64,000 nucleotides of DNA, from NCBI GenBank assembly GCA_030386875.1, contig CM059559.1, forward strand, positions 61,642,392 to 61,706,391, read 5' to 3'. The notes below the pieces were generated by a model, which saw only the letters and a list, made by a program, of their open reading frames with translations, was not told the DNA's origin and made no database searches. The position numbers were made by a program, and so were the translations under genes. Source of the stretch: Morinoia aosen (Eukaryota; Arthropoda; Malacostraca; Amphipoda; Talitridae). Positions 22,754-33,785 of this stretch are shown piece by piece; within the stretch, counting starts at the first letter, position 1, and every line of letters starts with the position of its first letter.

Positions 22754-24699
22754 CTCTGTGATCTTGAGTATTCCCACGGGCTTCTGAGAATCTGCTGTGG
22801 GGCCTCTTCTTTTGGAGGACTTCTTCGTTGTGGAACACCTCCCGCTGATGTTTTTCTCTGTCTCGCGGAGATTTGCGGATTTTGATCTTCACTACATCAA
22901 CGCGAGTGAACGGACATCAAGGGACGCTAAAGACACGAGGTTTCTTCAGTTTTATTTCAAGCCCCGTTGACTCCGTGAACTGCACAAACAAGTATATTTC
23001 AGGTTCGGCACAATACGAGGAATAACCGCATAATGAGAAAACTCCTAGTTTAAAAAAATAGAGGACTGACTGATTAAGGCATACAATACCGTATAATAAG
23101 AAAACTCCTAGTTCGAAAATATAGATGAGAAGTAGCTGACTAAAGTACGAAGAGCAACTAAATCAATACATGGAAAGGGATGCAACTAAATCAATGCATG
23201 GAAAGGGATGCAACTAAATCAATACATGGAAAGGGGTCAATAATTGCCGGGCCAAACGCATAACACAATGAGACAACTATTGGAACATATGAGGCAGAAT
23301 ATAAAGGAAGGTTTTATTTTCTAAATAGGAAATACACTTTTATGCTTTGTTTTGAGCACAAAGTAATGCAAAAATCCAATTTTATAAACATACACATAGA
23401 ATATTTTTCTTTTGCTTCCCATTATAGTTTCTAAACTATTAAATATATGCACTGTGGTCAAAGGAGGACAGTACACTCGCACACACTAATTTTAGTTGCC
23501 GAGACTCGGCTTTAAAATTAGTTCTAACGGCTTACACAAATTAAATGCTACAGTATTACTGGTTTACCTCGGTGAGACAACCTGACAACACCCCAATATA
23601 CTCACAAACAATGGGGGAAGGTCCCTCACACGTTGGAATAGTCTTTCTATTTCAACCTACAGAGCTGAATGACTATCTTATTTTTTCTTAACTCTACCTG
23701 GGGAGGGGGGAAAAAGTTTGAAAGGGTTAGGTCTCTGATGCAGGGGCAACGCTAAAATAGTAACAGCAGACTAGTACTACGGCTATTCAGCCGCAGAATA
23801 ATCAGAGCTTAAAGTTAATGTACATGAATACAGCAGATCAGCTATTGTCAAAAATCCTATTGTCAAAAAACGGCTATCTCATTGATCAGCCTAATACTGA
23901 AAGGGTTGAAATGAGTCAGCAAATTTATATTACCTAATTTAAATACATGTGAACTGTCCCTAGGGCAGCAAATACACGTTCGCCAACGTCACCCCGAGAA
24001 CACAAAATCACATGGGCGAGTGGTCGCATAAATTTCTGGGTATATTCCCAGTCTACTTTTGAAAGTGCTTTAACTCTCGGCTTCTACCTTACTGACCGGC
24101 GCAACTTGCCCAGCATAGCTCATGGGTGAGGAGCCAACAAGATATTGACAAAAAAATGTATTTTGTTTCTTAGTAAAAATTTAAGCTATGCACGGTCAAG
24201 TTGAGAAGTTGCTAGTACCGACCAGTTGTTCACCTCCTACGTTTTTATACTTAAACACGTCAGTTGTGATAGGTTAAACTGAAGTTCAGTATTCAACTCA
24301 AAATTCAGAGTCAAAATCAATGAGCAAATTTGTAAAAATCACACATTCACTGGGCCTGCTAAATACCGTTATTTTAGAAAGGTTGTTAGAGTTTGTAAAA
24401 CGACCCATCGGTTGATCGCTTCGCAGCAGGAAAAACCTAACTACGACTCACTGGTGGGTCACACCGCAATGAACGTGTTAAAAGCTATAACCTCTCACAG
24501 GCACTTTTGTCTTAGTGCTGACTACCTTAGTTTACACAATCTGAATTGTTAAATTCCTAGCATCACAATACAGCATCCTGGCTGGAGAGAACATCAGAAA
24601 TTAAAGGAAAATGCTAGTCTAACTCGATATAGGTGTTTCGCCGGTTGCCAGCAGCATCATTGAATGCTCTAGGAACCGGCTGTTCACCACTATCAAACA

Positions 24700-24707
24700 C
24701 ACAATAC
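24700..24707. repeat. 8-bp target-site duplication CACAATAC, left copy
   Basis: CACAATAC precedes the hAT end here and follows it at 27668-27675. The undisrupted LTR at 17228-19312 has the site once (about 19066-19073). Eight bases is the hAT hallmark. Confidence 0.92.
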
Positions 24708-27667
24708 TAGTGATGTACCGATACCATTTTTTTGGCCGATACCGATACCGATACCCATTTTTTGGCCGATACCGATACCGATACTCCGATACTTGAAAAT
24801 ACCGATACTTTGACCGATACTACTGCCGATACCGATACTTTTACAATCATCTAACCTAATAATACCCGTTGTATGTTAGTTTATGAATTAGTTCGGTGTC
24901 CGCTTCTTAAGAAACATAGGATGTCTGAGTTTGCGGTATCATGGATAACGAATTCCTCAGTGTAACATTGAAAGATCGTCTGTACATGCAATGATATGTT
25001 TGAAATTTTATCAGGATAGGTTAGTAGTATTGGATAGGTTGCTGTGATCGCCGTAATTTGCGCATTTTCCTAACCATGTCGCTTTTGTGCAGCTTTCAGG
25101 CCATATTGAATAATTAAAAGACATTAAATTAAACATAGTAATTTAGTGAATAGCTGTGCCCGAAGTAATCATTTTTGAGTAATGGTGATTTGTCACCGGA
25201 GGGAAACTCCGAGTCAAGAGAGCTTTGTGTGTTCTTGTGCATACGTGCTCGGCATAAACATTTTTAAACATACCCGACTTTCCGTTCTACGTATTGGCAA
25301 CAGTGGACAACGCATCAGTGGTGTAGGGCCTACAAGAACCGCAGTTGCTACCATGTAATGACGATCGCTAGGCCTTCGCGTCGTGAACGTGCTTTGCGGC
25401 GGTGCGAGTCACGACATAGAATTAGGATAACATAAGTTAGATAATGTTGACGGAACTTTTCCATGGGTCCATCTAGCTTAACGATGACATTGTCCTCGGC
25501 ATTTCCATGGGTCATGCTGCTACCTAACAATACCCTTGCCCTTGGTTTATTTATTTGGTGTCTGTTTCTTCCATTTCTCTGTCACTCATGCTCATAAGGA
25601 TAGTTATAATGGCCGTATCTGTGATACGAGTTTCAACGGTGCGCAAGTACAAAAATATTTTTCATTACGGGTACTGTTAGGATGAATATACTATATTTGT
25701 TTATCATCTTCATCTTGAAAATTCGTTCATGAAAAGGATTGAATCTCATTTTTGGCGGGCCGTGCACACTTGTATTAAAATAAAACCATTAGAACTCCTA
25801 CATGGGAGTTATAATAAAATCATTTGCTAATATATCTAATAATACAAAAATATTGACAAAAAATTTCCGATTGTGAAAAATAAAATGCTCTTGCCATGTT
25901 AACTATATTGTTAAGAAAAGGAACAAAATGAAATCCATCCAATAGATATGTGTTTCTAATCGTACTGCAACGTAATGTAGACTAGCTATAATAGCTACAG
26001 GCTCCAAAAGTGGACCAAAACAATAGTTTCTCCAAAAAAGGATTGTCATTTTCGTGTTATTCACACCAAATACGAGTACATACTTTGGCGAAAGAAAATA
26101 GTAAAATTCGATAAGCCCCGAAACCGAAAATATCCGCAAACACGCAACCATCTATAAGATGAGGAATTTAAAAATGACAATTTCAAGGAACTTGATCATA
26201 TTTATTAGGAATACGTTTCTGAGTCAAGATCCATCATAACTTCGTAAATTTACAAATCATTATGTCTACAATAAAAGATAAAGCAAAATGTTGGATACAG
26301 TCATTAAAGGATATCAAGAAAATAAAAATAAAATTGAAACATGTCTCAGAAAAACTAAAATCGACAAGATTACTATTTGGTTACAACTTGTAATGGGTAG
26401 GAATTATCAGAATTGTTGAGGGCCGGTTTTCGTTTAAAAATATGTAGCGACTCTAAAATTCTGAGGTCACATGCAGTTGAAGCCAAATCTAAGATTTAGT
26501 TGCATTTTACTGCGTGGTTACATACTGCGGAGTGTGAGGAGTAAGCCAATAAGTTCCCCGCGCGGAAGCTTCGACCCCAATGTTCGACCATTCTGTTATA
26601 AAAATTTCGTGACGTCATGCCGACGTACGATGATGTGCACTGCACACAACTGTATAACTGTTAAAAATAAATCAGAGATCGAGGTTCGCATCTCCATCGG
26701 AAGCGTATCCTTGTACCGGAAAAATGAAGCAACCGTAAAATTATACAATTTTGGTACAAGGATACGCTTTTGATGGAGAAAGAGCCTTTCTGATTTATTC
26801 TTACAGTTGTGTGCAGTGCACATCATCCATGTTCAGTATGTCCAAAAAGGCGCCAATCCGTTTGCTCAATAGGTAAAAATGGCAAAGTGACTCCTTTCAT
26901 TGCTAGTTTAAATGCCAAAAATAACTTCCACTGCCAAATTTCATTATTTTCAATGCCTAATGTCAAATTGTAATTTTTCATTGCCAAAATGGCTTTTCAC
27001 TGCCAAAAATGACCAAATTTGGCAGTGAAATATGCCAGTTGGCAACCCTGCTTACGTGAAAACTTGTACTTAACTTAAATGTGAAAACTTGTACTTACGC
27101 ACTGGTGAAACTCCTATCACAGATACGGTCACTATAACTCTCCTCATGAGCGTGACAAAGAAAATGGAAGAAGCGGACTCCAAATAAACCAAGGGTATTA
27201 TTAGATAGTAGCAGGACCCGTGGAGATTCCATGGACAATGTCATCGTTAAGCTAGGCGGACCCGAGAAAAAATTCTGACAGTATTACCTAACCTGTGCTA
27301 ACCTAGCCTATCCCAATCTAAGCTAACCTATCCTATCCTAACAAAACCTATCCTGATAAAATGTCAAATATTTAAATGCATGGAAACGCCATCTTTTAAT
27401 GTTACACTGAGGAATTCGGTATCCATGATACCGCAAACTCACACAACGCGGACACCAAATAAAATATAAATAAACACACAACGGGTATTAGTCTATTAGA
27501 AAAAATACTTTTACTTTCATGATTTATGACCTCCATTTGAATGATAAAATACGTATTTTTGGAAAGTATCGGTAAAGTATCGGCCAGATTTTGCCGATAC
27601 CGATACCGATACCACTAAGAATGGCCGATACTGCCGATACCGATACCGATACATCGGTACATCACTA
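24708..27667. mobile_element. Non-autonomous hAT element with long inverted arms
   Basis: A 2,960-bp insertion with terminal inverted repeats beginning TAGTGATGTACCGAT, runs of CGATAC-type words at both ends, and an 8-bp duplication, all hAT features. No transposase frame is visible; the longest open stretches are under 100 codons and unrecognised. The inverted homology is much longer than the termini: 24860-25030 pairs with about 27330-27500, and 25459-25660 pairs with about 27085-27275. An insert with its own inverted repeats lies at 26629-26827. Degenerate CCTAA/CCTATC words fill 27288-27360. Confidence 0.9.
26629..26827. mobile_element. ~200-bp inverted-repeat element nested in hAT
   Basis: GATGATGTGCACTGCACAC at the left and its complement at the right begin arms of about 85 bases, including the complementary words AAATCAG/CTGATTT and GCGTATCCTTGTACC. 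A loop of about 35 bases lies between. It is a MITE-like foldback. I could not find a convincing target duplication. Confidence 0.7.
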
Positions 27668-27909
27668 CACAATACATGGTGGCGGAGCAACAAGTATAGC
27701 TAGTTCGAGAACACAAGAATTAAAATTAGTAGTTTTCTGACACATAATCACACTGCTAAACACACAGAAACTTAAGATTATCCGGGGAGAAACTCTTTCC
27801 ACGAGCACTTTAGTCAAATAGAACGCTGCGTGAGTCTTGCGGACCAGTACGGATCCGCAGAATGTTGCCGTAAAATTTTTTCAAAATTCGTGTCTTGTAA
27901 GGCGCGACA

Positions 27910-27914
27910 CCTAC
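27910..27914. repeat. Target-site duplication CCTAC, right copy
   Basis: This matches 17223-17227 and marks the end of the minus-strand BEL element. Confidence 0.85.
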
Positions 27915-28110
27915 ACCGCCCTATTAACCATCTTCAATAACTGCACCATGGAGTACACATGGTCAAAATAAACGCCATTCACAAAGCAAGTCTCACACTT
28001 ACCAACAGTCTTCTCAAGAAAACCCATCCAACTCTTCACTGCATCATCAACCAGGTAATCAGCAACCCATCCAATCTCTCTCTAATGAATACACAATTTT
28101 CAAAATCATC
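27910..28110 (+). pseudogene. ORF1 of the I-like element, Ser/Gln/His-rich part
   Basis: Continues ORF1 after the CCTAC duplication. The frame that crosses the BEL insertion (…VPTPPY) meets one TAA and then reads through about 60 codons rich in Ser, Gln, His and Asn up to the next insertion at 28111. Low-complexity tails of this kind follow the zinc knuckles in many ORF1 proteins. No domain can be named. Confidence 0.5.
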
Positions 28111-28477
28111 TGTTATGTGCTACGCACAGCCAGTAGCGATCGGTTGGAACCGGGGTAGTAATCGATGAACACCAGAACGAACAAATTTATTTTCACACCC
28201 AACTGGGCTTCAAAAAGTTAAAATCAATAGTTTACTTTGGAAATTTAGGGAGAAAGGATTCAAGCGCCACCTAGCACCCTTTAACACATTACAAAGGCAC
28301 GAGCAAAAGGAGAAAACGCAACGATACTATAGCTAGAGCAAGAGCGGATAGGAGCAGTCAGGAGGTGGGCGTGGCAAATCTTGAGATAGGAGATACAGTT
28401 CACGAATTAATGCCTACGGAATTTACGAGGTTACAACGTATTCGTTTCCAATATGACTTCTATTATTCCACATAACA
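28111..28477. repeat. Solo-LTR-like insertion
   Basis: A 367-bp segment begins TGTTATGT and ends ACATAACA, perfect 8-bp inverted ends of the TG...CA type, and interrupts ORF1. Flanks (TCATC and CAGCC) are not an exact duplication, so either the boundary is off or the site has decayed. It could be a solo LTR or a short inverted-repeat element. Confidence 0.5.
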
Positions 28478-28913
28478 CAGCCATACTTACCCCAAGCATC
28501 AGCCCCTCCGCACCAGTGTAAGAGACCAAGTGTCCGCAGACCACTCCCCCGGAGGTCTATTCTCCAAACTTTACTATAGTTTTCAATTCTATGTACACAT
28601 CAGGCTTTTAACAGAACAAAGCGCTCTATTCGACTTAACCCTAAGCAATACACATACAATGTACAAGAATGGAATTCTAATCAACACACTACATCATCAA
28701 ATCCCATCTAGTTCTCGTGTGCATTCACTCTCTTCAGAAATCCCCATGCTAATGACCAGCATACTCCCTATGCTAATAAAACTGTTTATGAGTTCACAAG
28801 TGACAGAAAAAGTAGAATGTTTTGTAGAGCTGGGCCGTATTCTTAAAGCAGATGTCGTAGTGAGTGAAACCTTATCAAGCCTAGGATTCTCTTCCATTTC
28901 GAATTCATGTTAA
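28478..28913 (+). pseudogene. ORF1 of the I-like element, C-terminal part
   Basis: The last ORF1 segment. A helical C-terminus with LPMLIKLFMSSQVTEKVECF can be read in the frame ending at TAA 28911-28913. The preceding 150 bases read better in another frame (TQPYLPQASAPPHQCKRPS), implying one more indel near 28680. The stop codon overlaps the ATG of ORF2 (ATGTTAA at 28907-28913). The function of this tail is unknown; it may mediate self-association. Confidence 0.55.
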
Positions 28914-29488
28914 ACTTTAAAATCATTCAGTGGAATCTTCGATCGTTTATTGCTCGTCTACCTTTTCTGCAGCAACTGACAAATGAACTTAACCCCGCAG
29001 TAGTGTACCTGCAGGAAACTATGATGAAGGACAAAAATATTTCTCTAAACAACTTCAGTCAACCAGCAGCTAGCTGTGAAAGGGTATGTGGGGGTGGTGG
29101 TGGGGTAGCTGTTTTTGCGAGGAACTCTATACCTAACACCAACTTGCCGATTGTGTGTTCTTTGGAGGCTTGTGCTAGTAGAATTTTTCTCTCTCAACTA
29201 ACCATTTCTATCTGTTCTTTATGTATTCCTCCGAATCTCCCAAACTCCATCTTGATATCTGAGCTACCTTTTCTTCACTCTCAGCTTCCATCTCCATTTA
29301 TCATCTGTGTGGATTCCAATGCACATCATCCGAGTTGGGGTTCATCACGTGAAGATGCCAGGGGCTCACTGATCCTCCAATTGATTGTGAGTAAAAATAT
29401 TTTCCTTTCAAACACTAGTGAGCCTACATTTCTCTCTCCCAAAGGCTCCTTTAGTCATATAGATCTCACCATTGTTTCATCTGAGTGA
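28907..29488 (+). pseudogene. ORF2 endonuclease domain of the I-like element
   Basis: ATG 28907 starts ORF2 (MLNFKIIQWNLRSF). This is an exonuclease-endonuclease-phosphatase (apurinic-type) domain that nicks target DNA to prime reverse transcription. Family blocks are visible: IQWNLRS with catalytic Asn, VVYLQETM with Glu, IICVDSNAHHPSWGS with Asp and Asn, and FSHIDLTI near the end. A TGA at 29486-29488 interrupts where the phase then continues with APLFSWQPHLSLSTSDHF, which holds the last catalytic SDH. The TGA probably replaced TGG. The start is supported by its overlap with the ORF1 stop. Confidence 0.9.
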
Positions 29489-31219
29489 GCACCTCTCTTC
29501 TCTTGGCAGCCTCATCTGTCTCTCAGCACCAGTGATCATTTCCTTCTCATCATCACTACTTTTCAATCACCTATAAGTGATCCACTTCCTAGGTGGCAGG
29601 TGCGGTCAGCTGACTGGTCTGCTTTTCAATATAGCCTCGAACTTCCAACAACATTCCTCTCCCCCACAAAAGCCAGTGGAGCAATCACACATGAAATTTT
29701 AAGGCAGCCACTTCACACATTTCTAAATCAAAACACAAGCCAAACACTCCCTCACTTTGCTGGTGGAATAAAAATTGTAGCATCAAAAACAAAGCAGTGT
29801 CACTTTAGAGAAATAATACAGGAAACATAGATCTGTGGATCAAATATAAAATAACGGGCAATATTCAGGCGAACTGTGGCCACAGCAGGCCAATCCAGCT
29901 TGGAGAGTTTTCTGTCAAGCGTGACAAGTAAGACTAACAGGTCATCAATTTGGAATAAAGTACGAGCTATTTCCTCTCACACCACACAGAAGCCAATCAT
30001 CTTAATGCAAAATAACAAAACAATCACAGAGCAAGGTACAGTTGCAAAAGAACTAGCCAATCACTTTTCTAAACAAAATAATGGTGTCACAAGCGATCCC
30101 ATATTCACCAACTTTGAGAATCAAGTATCTAAAGATCCTTCCACTTTTCACCACAATGCCATACCATGGTATAACCAACCCTTTGAAATGCATGAGCTCA
30201 AGAAAACACTACAAACATCCACTTCACGATCACCTGGCCCAGGCACCATTCCATTCTCTTTTCTCCAACACTTTACTGACCCTCAACAAGAAACACTACT
30301 CTAGTTCTACAATTTTATCTACTCTGAAGGTTTTCCACACCAGTGGAGGGAATCAATCATTATTCCCATCCTCAAGCCCTCAAAATGTGCAACAGATGTA
30401 ACATCATACCGTCCTATTTCTTTTACCAACTACTTGTGAAAAATAATAGAAAAAATGATCAATTATAGATTACAGGCACTCTTAGAACGTAACTCATACT
30501 TTGATTCATCACAGAGTGGTTTTAGAAATGGTCACTGCACTATGGATGCTCTCTGTAGGCTAGAAACCTCCATCCGGGAAACATTCATCAGTAACAGATA
30601 TTGTATTGCCATATTTTTAGACACCACTTGGGCATTTGACACAGTTTGGCACCATAGGATATTGCTGAAACTTCGGGAGGTGGGCCTGACAGGCACCCTG
30701 CCCTGTTTTGTGGCAGACTACTTAAAGCTCCGTTCTATGAAGGTCAGACTGAGCAATACTTACTCCGGGTTATTCCCTTTGCACTCAGGGGTTCCGCAGG
30801 GATCTGCAATCAGTCCAACTATCTTCACAATACTCATTAATGATCTACTCTCTTCCTTATCTGCAAACATGCTTCATTCACTGTATGCCGACGATGCAGC
30901 ACTTTGGATCCAGCACTCTGACCTAACACAGGCCATAAACATTATGCAAGATGCACTCATACATATACAAAAATGGTCACATCAATGGGGTCTAAAGGTT
31001 TCTGCAAACGAATCATCTTCAATTATCTTTACTAGACACAACCCAAAAAATGTTCCTGCACTGTTAATCCAAAACACTCCACTAAAGTTTGTCAACACTG
31101 TCCGTTTCCTTGGATTAATATTTGACAGGCACTTAACGTGGGGTCCTCATATTGGTAACCTAGTCACTCGCTGCCAAGCTGATCTACGCGTAATGACTGT
31201 CATAGCTGCTATGAGGTAG
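29489..31219 (+). pseudogene. ORF2 reverse transcriptase of the I-like element
   Basis: Same phase as the endonuclease, with stops at 29828-29830, 30302-30304, near 30437 and 31217-31219. RT blocks run in order: YRPISFTNYL, QSGFRNGHCTMDAL, IAIFLDTTWAFDTVWH (first catalytic Asp; the usual LD..KAFD is altered to TTWAFD), GVPQGSAISPTIF, and catalytic YADD at residues 144-147 of the 30455 frame (base 30884). The domain would copy element RNA at the nicked target. The number of nonsense codons shows a long-dead copy. The segment 29830-29876 is poorly conserved. Confidence 0.9.
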
Positions 31220-32504
31220 GGAGCTAACTTCTATACTCTTCGTCTTCTTCACTTTTCACTTATTCGCTCTAAATTACACTACGTATCGTTTCTGTTCTCT
31301 ACTGCTGCTTCTTCTCATCTTGCCCGTCTGGATCGCATTCAGTATGCTGCTGCCCGCATCATACTGGGAGCCCTGCGCTGCACCCCAACCTGTAAGCTGG
31401 ATGCCGAAGCAAGTCAGTGTCCTCTCTCTAAACGTCGAAAGCTTCTGCTGGCCTCATACTGTTCACGAGTGCTCACAATACCTCGCCACCCTGTCCGGGA
31501 CCTTCTCATGAACTACTACCCATTCACATTATATAACCATCTCCCTTTTCCTCTCCCATTTGCACGCCGTGCATTGTGTGAGTTTACTAAATTAAAGTTG
31601 AAATTTTCAGACTTCCCATCAATACCTATGTCTGTTCGCTACTTCCCCCTGACTTTTCAGCACTATCATCTCTAGCTCACTTCTCCAAATCTTCTCAATC
31701 TGATTCTCACTGGCAGCAGGCTTTCAGAGACCTTGAGAATGGCAGGTCCCCCAATAGGATCAGTGTTTTCACTGATGGTTCTGTTAGCAATGGAAATACA
31801 GCCTGTGCAGTTTATTCAAAGGATTTTTCCATCAACGCCAAGCTTTCCTCACATTCATCAACATTTACGGCCTAATTGTATGCTATTTATATAGCATGTA
31901 AATTCATATCATCAATCCCAGGCAACTTTGTAATCTTGAATCACTCAGTTGCATTTCTGCACTTAACTCAAAAAAATCCCCAGACCACTACCTCATAGTA
32001 TGGGTATTTAATATCCTTTCATCAATCAGACCTGGTAAAATCATACTAGAATGGGTGCCAAGTCATGTTGGCATAAAGGGTAACGAGGCTGCGGACAGGC
32101 TTGCGCGAGAATCTACTGAGCTTCAAACGTGCAACTTTCTTGCTCATAGTGGAGTGGAACTGAGGAGGAGCTTGTACAGTTATTACCACGGAGTATGGCA
32201 GAGTTTCTGGTCTTCCCGCTCACATTTCATCAACCACTTTAAACCACTTTTAGGTCCATTCATCCCAACAAACCTTAATCGCCCAAGACAAGTTATGATT
32301 ACTCGCCTTCGTTTACAAACTTGTCTCATCACTCACGGTCACTATATCACCAAGTCCCCCCAACGCAACTACACTGCATGTCACTGCAATTATACCCTTG
32401 ATCATGTACTAATTACCTGCCCACAACTTGAGCCTTATAGGCAACCTCTACGCAGGTCGTGCCTTAGCAGGTCCCTACCATTTGAACTTTCTTCTCCGTT
32501 GTAA
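31220..32504 (+). pseudogene. ORF2 C-terminal region with RNase H of the I-like element
   Basis: Continues the same phase: a linker (31220-31675), then RNase H with ISVFTDGSVSNGNTA (first Asp, about 31770), a decayed middle (stop near 31875), and PSHVGIKGNEAADRLA (about 32058) holding the last catalytic His and Asp. The end has a Cys/His motif, CHCNYTLDHVLITC, typical of I- and jockey-type ORF2. An encoded RNase H argues for the I superfamily rather than jockey or CR1. The frame ends at TAA 32502-32504. Confidence 0.85.
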
Positions 32505-32629
32505 CCTCCTGTTGACCCAAAGCTGCTGATGACATTTCTGCAAGAGGTAGATATGCTGAAGCTAATCTAAAGAAGCTTGGCTGAGTGGGGGTGCCAATAC
32601 CCTTGATGAGGTGACGCGCCATATCCACA

Positions 32630-32660
32630 TCAGGTAACATCAAGTAACATCAAGTAAGAC
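32630..32660 (+). repeat. 3' tail of the I-like element
   Basis: Three near-identical 10-base units (CATCAAGTAA; the first has CATCAGGTAA) end the element, instead of a poly(A) tail. I-superfamily elements often end in such short tandem units. Confidence 0.65.
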
Positions 32661-33451
32661 AGCTATTAGCTTCGGCCAGGGCCGCACGCTCTTCTTCGCG
32701 GTGCCTTCGCCCCTACCTAACGAAAAAACTCCTTGCGCCACCGAGGCCTGACAACTGGAACATATTTCTTTATTAAGAACTTGTTTCGTGTACGATAAAT
32801 TCACAGGATTTCCTGTAATCGTTTAAGGTTTATTACCTATAAGCTTGTTTCTTTCGTGAACTTATATTTTAGGACTAAATTTAATTAATACTAAACTTAT
32901 AAGTAAGACTTTAGATCTGGATATTAAATTTATTTAAAGATAATCTGGCAGGTTAAGTACTTTATAAAGCAAAAGTTTCTACAACCCAGCTCTAAGCTTG
33001 TCTTTGGTTCTTGAGCTGTAGTTTACTATCCTGAATACAACCTAATGAACGCACTATTCTAGCTTAGCCAAAATGACCTCGCAAATTTTCTGGATGGCAG
33101 GTCAGATCGCCTCCAAACCTTGACCAGCCAACTTCATCGTTCAACATTTTTCATTCTACAAACTAAGCCTACACAGCCTTCATTTCGGACGCCCTGCGGA
33201 ACCTCTTCTGCAACCAACTCAGGGGTGCTGGCGACATCCCTTCCATCGAGGATCTTGCGGACGTAAAATGAGAGACTGAGTCGCCTTCCTTGCTGATGAC
33301 TGCACCGCTCACCGTCCACTCGCCTGACTGCGCTTCCCGGCAGGTCCTGAGGCTCACAAGTACTTTTGAAGTTTGTAGACAATAAGTTCATGACCAATTA
33401 CTTGCAATTCCGTGAGCTGGGGATTTAGGACAACGTCTCCCATGCAATCTT
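32661..33451. other. Non-coding interval
   Basis: Single-copy-looking sequence without a supportable gene. Overlapping short frames on the minus strand at 33134-33397 have no recognisable domain. Confidence 0.5.
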
Positions 33452-33785
33452 AAAAACTATAACTTACTATATAACTTAAAAACTAGAACTTACTACATAA
33501 TTAGACAACTATAACTTACCTTATAACTTTAAAACTATAACTGACCTTATAACCTAAAAATTATAACTTACTATATAACTTAAAAACTCTAACCTACCAT
33601 ATAACTTAAAAACTACAACTTACCATATAACTTGAAAACTATAACTTACTATATAACTTAAAAACTATAACTTTCTATATAACTTAAAACTATAACTTAC
33701 TATGTAACGTAAAAACTATAACTTATTACATAACTTAAAAACTATAATTCACTATATAACTTAAAAACTATAACTTACTATAACG
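33452..33785. repeat. 26-bp minisatellite
   Basis: About 12-13 diverged copies of a 26-base unit containing ACTATAACTTACTATATAAC, in head-to-tail order. Units vary by single substitutions and occasional 1-2 base losses. Confidence 0.9.

Larger units (their letters stand above)
17228..27909 (-). mobile_element. Internally deleted BEL/Pao element carrying a hAT insertion
   Basis: Two ~2.08-kb LTRs (17228-19312 and 22859-27909, the latter enlarged by a hAT element) bound only about 3.5 kb of internal DNA. It is related to, but a different subfamily from, the plus-strand copy. Gag and protease are present; most of RT, all of RNase H and most of integrase are missing. It is flanked by CCTAC and lies about 500 bases from the plus-strand element in the same ORF1, tail to tail. 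Confidence 0.93.
22859..27909 (-). repeat. 5' LTR of minus-strand BEL/Pao element, split by hAT
   Basis: LTR sequence occupies 22859-24707 and 27668-27909, about 2.08 kb after removing the hAT and its duplication. The minus-strand start is TGTCGCGCCTTAC at 27909 and the inner end CCGCGAGACA at 22859. Confidence 0.9.
4500..32660 (+). mobile_element. I-like non-LTR retrotransposon, split by nested insertions
   Basis: One non-LTR element is inferred from fragments in the same orientation: ORF1 pieces at about 5478-6366, 16719-17227, 27910-28110 and 28478-28913, then ORF2 at 28907-32504 and a short-repeat 3' tail. Removing the insertions leaves an element of about 5 to 6.5 kb, normal for the type. 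Zinc knuckles in ORF1, an apurinic-type endonuclease, RT and an RNase H at the end of ORF2 place it near the I superfamily (I/Nimb-like). The left end is uncertain: 4500 rests on a 9-bp match to the right flank; coding evidence begins only at about 5580. Confidence 0.75.

Noticed and set aside
33452-33785. Array that might be taken for a CRISPR
   Set aside because: Units are contiguous 26-mers without unique spacers, in eukaryotic DNA; it is a minisatellite.
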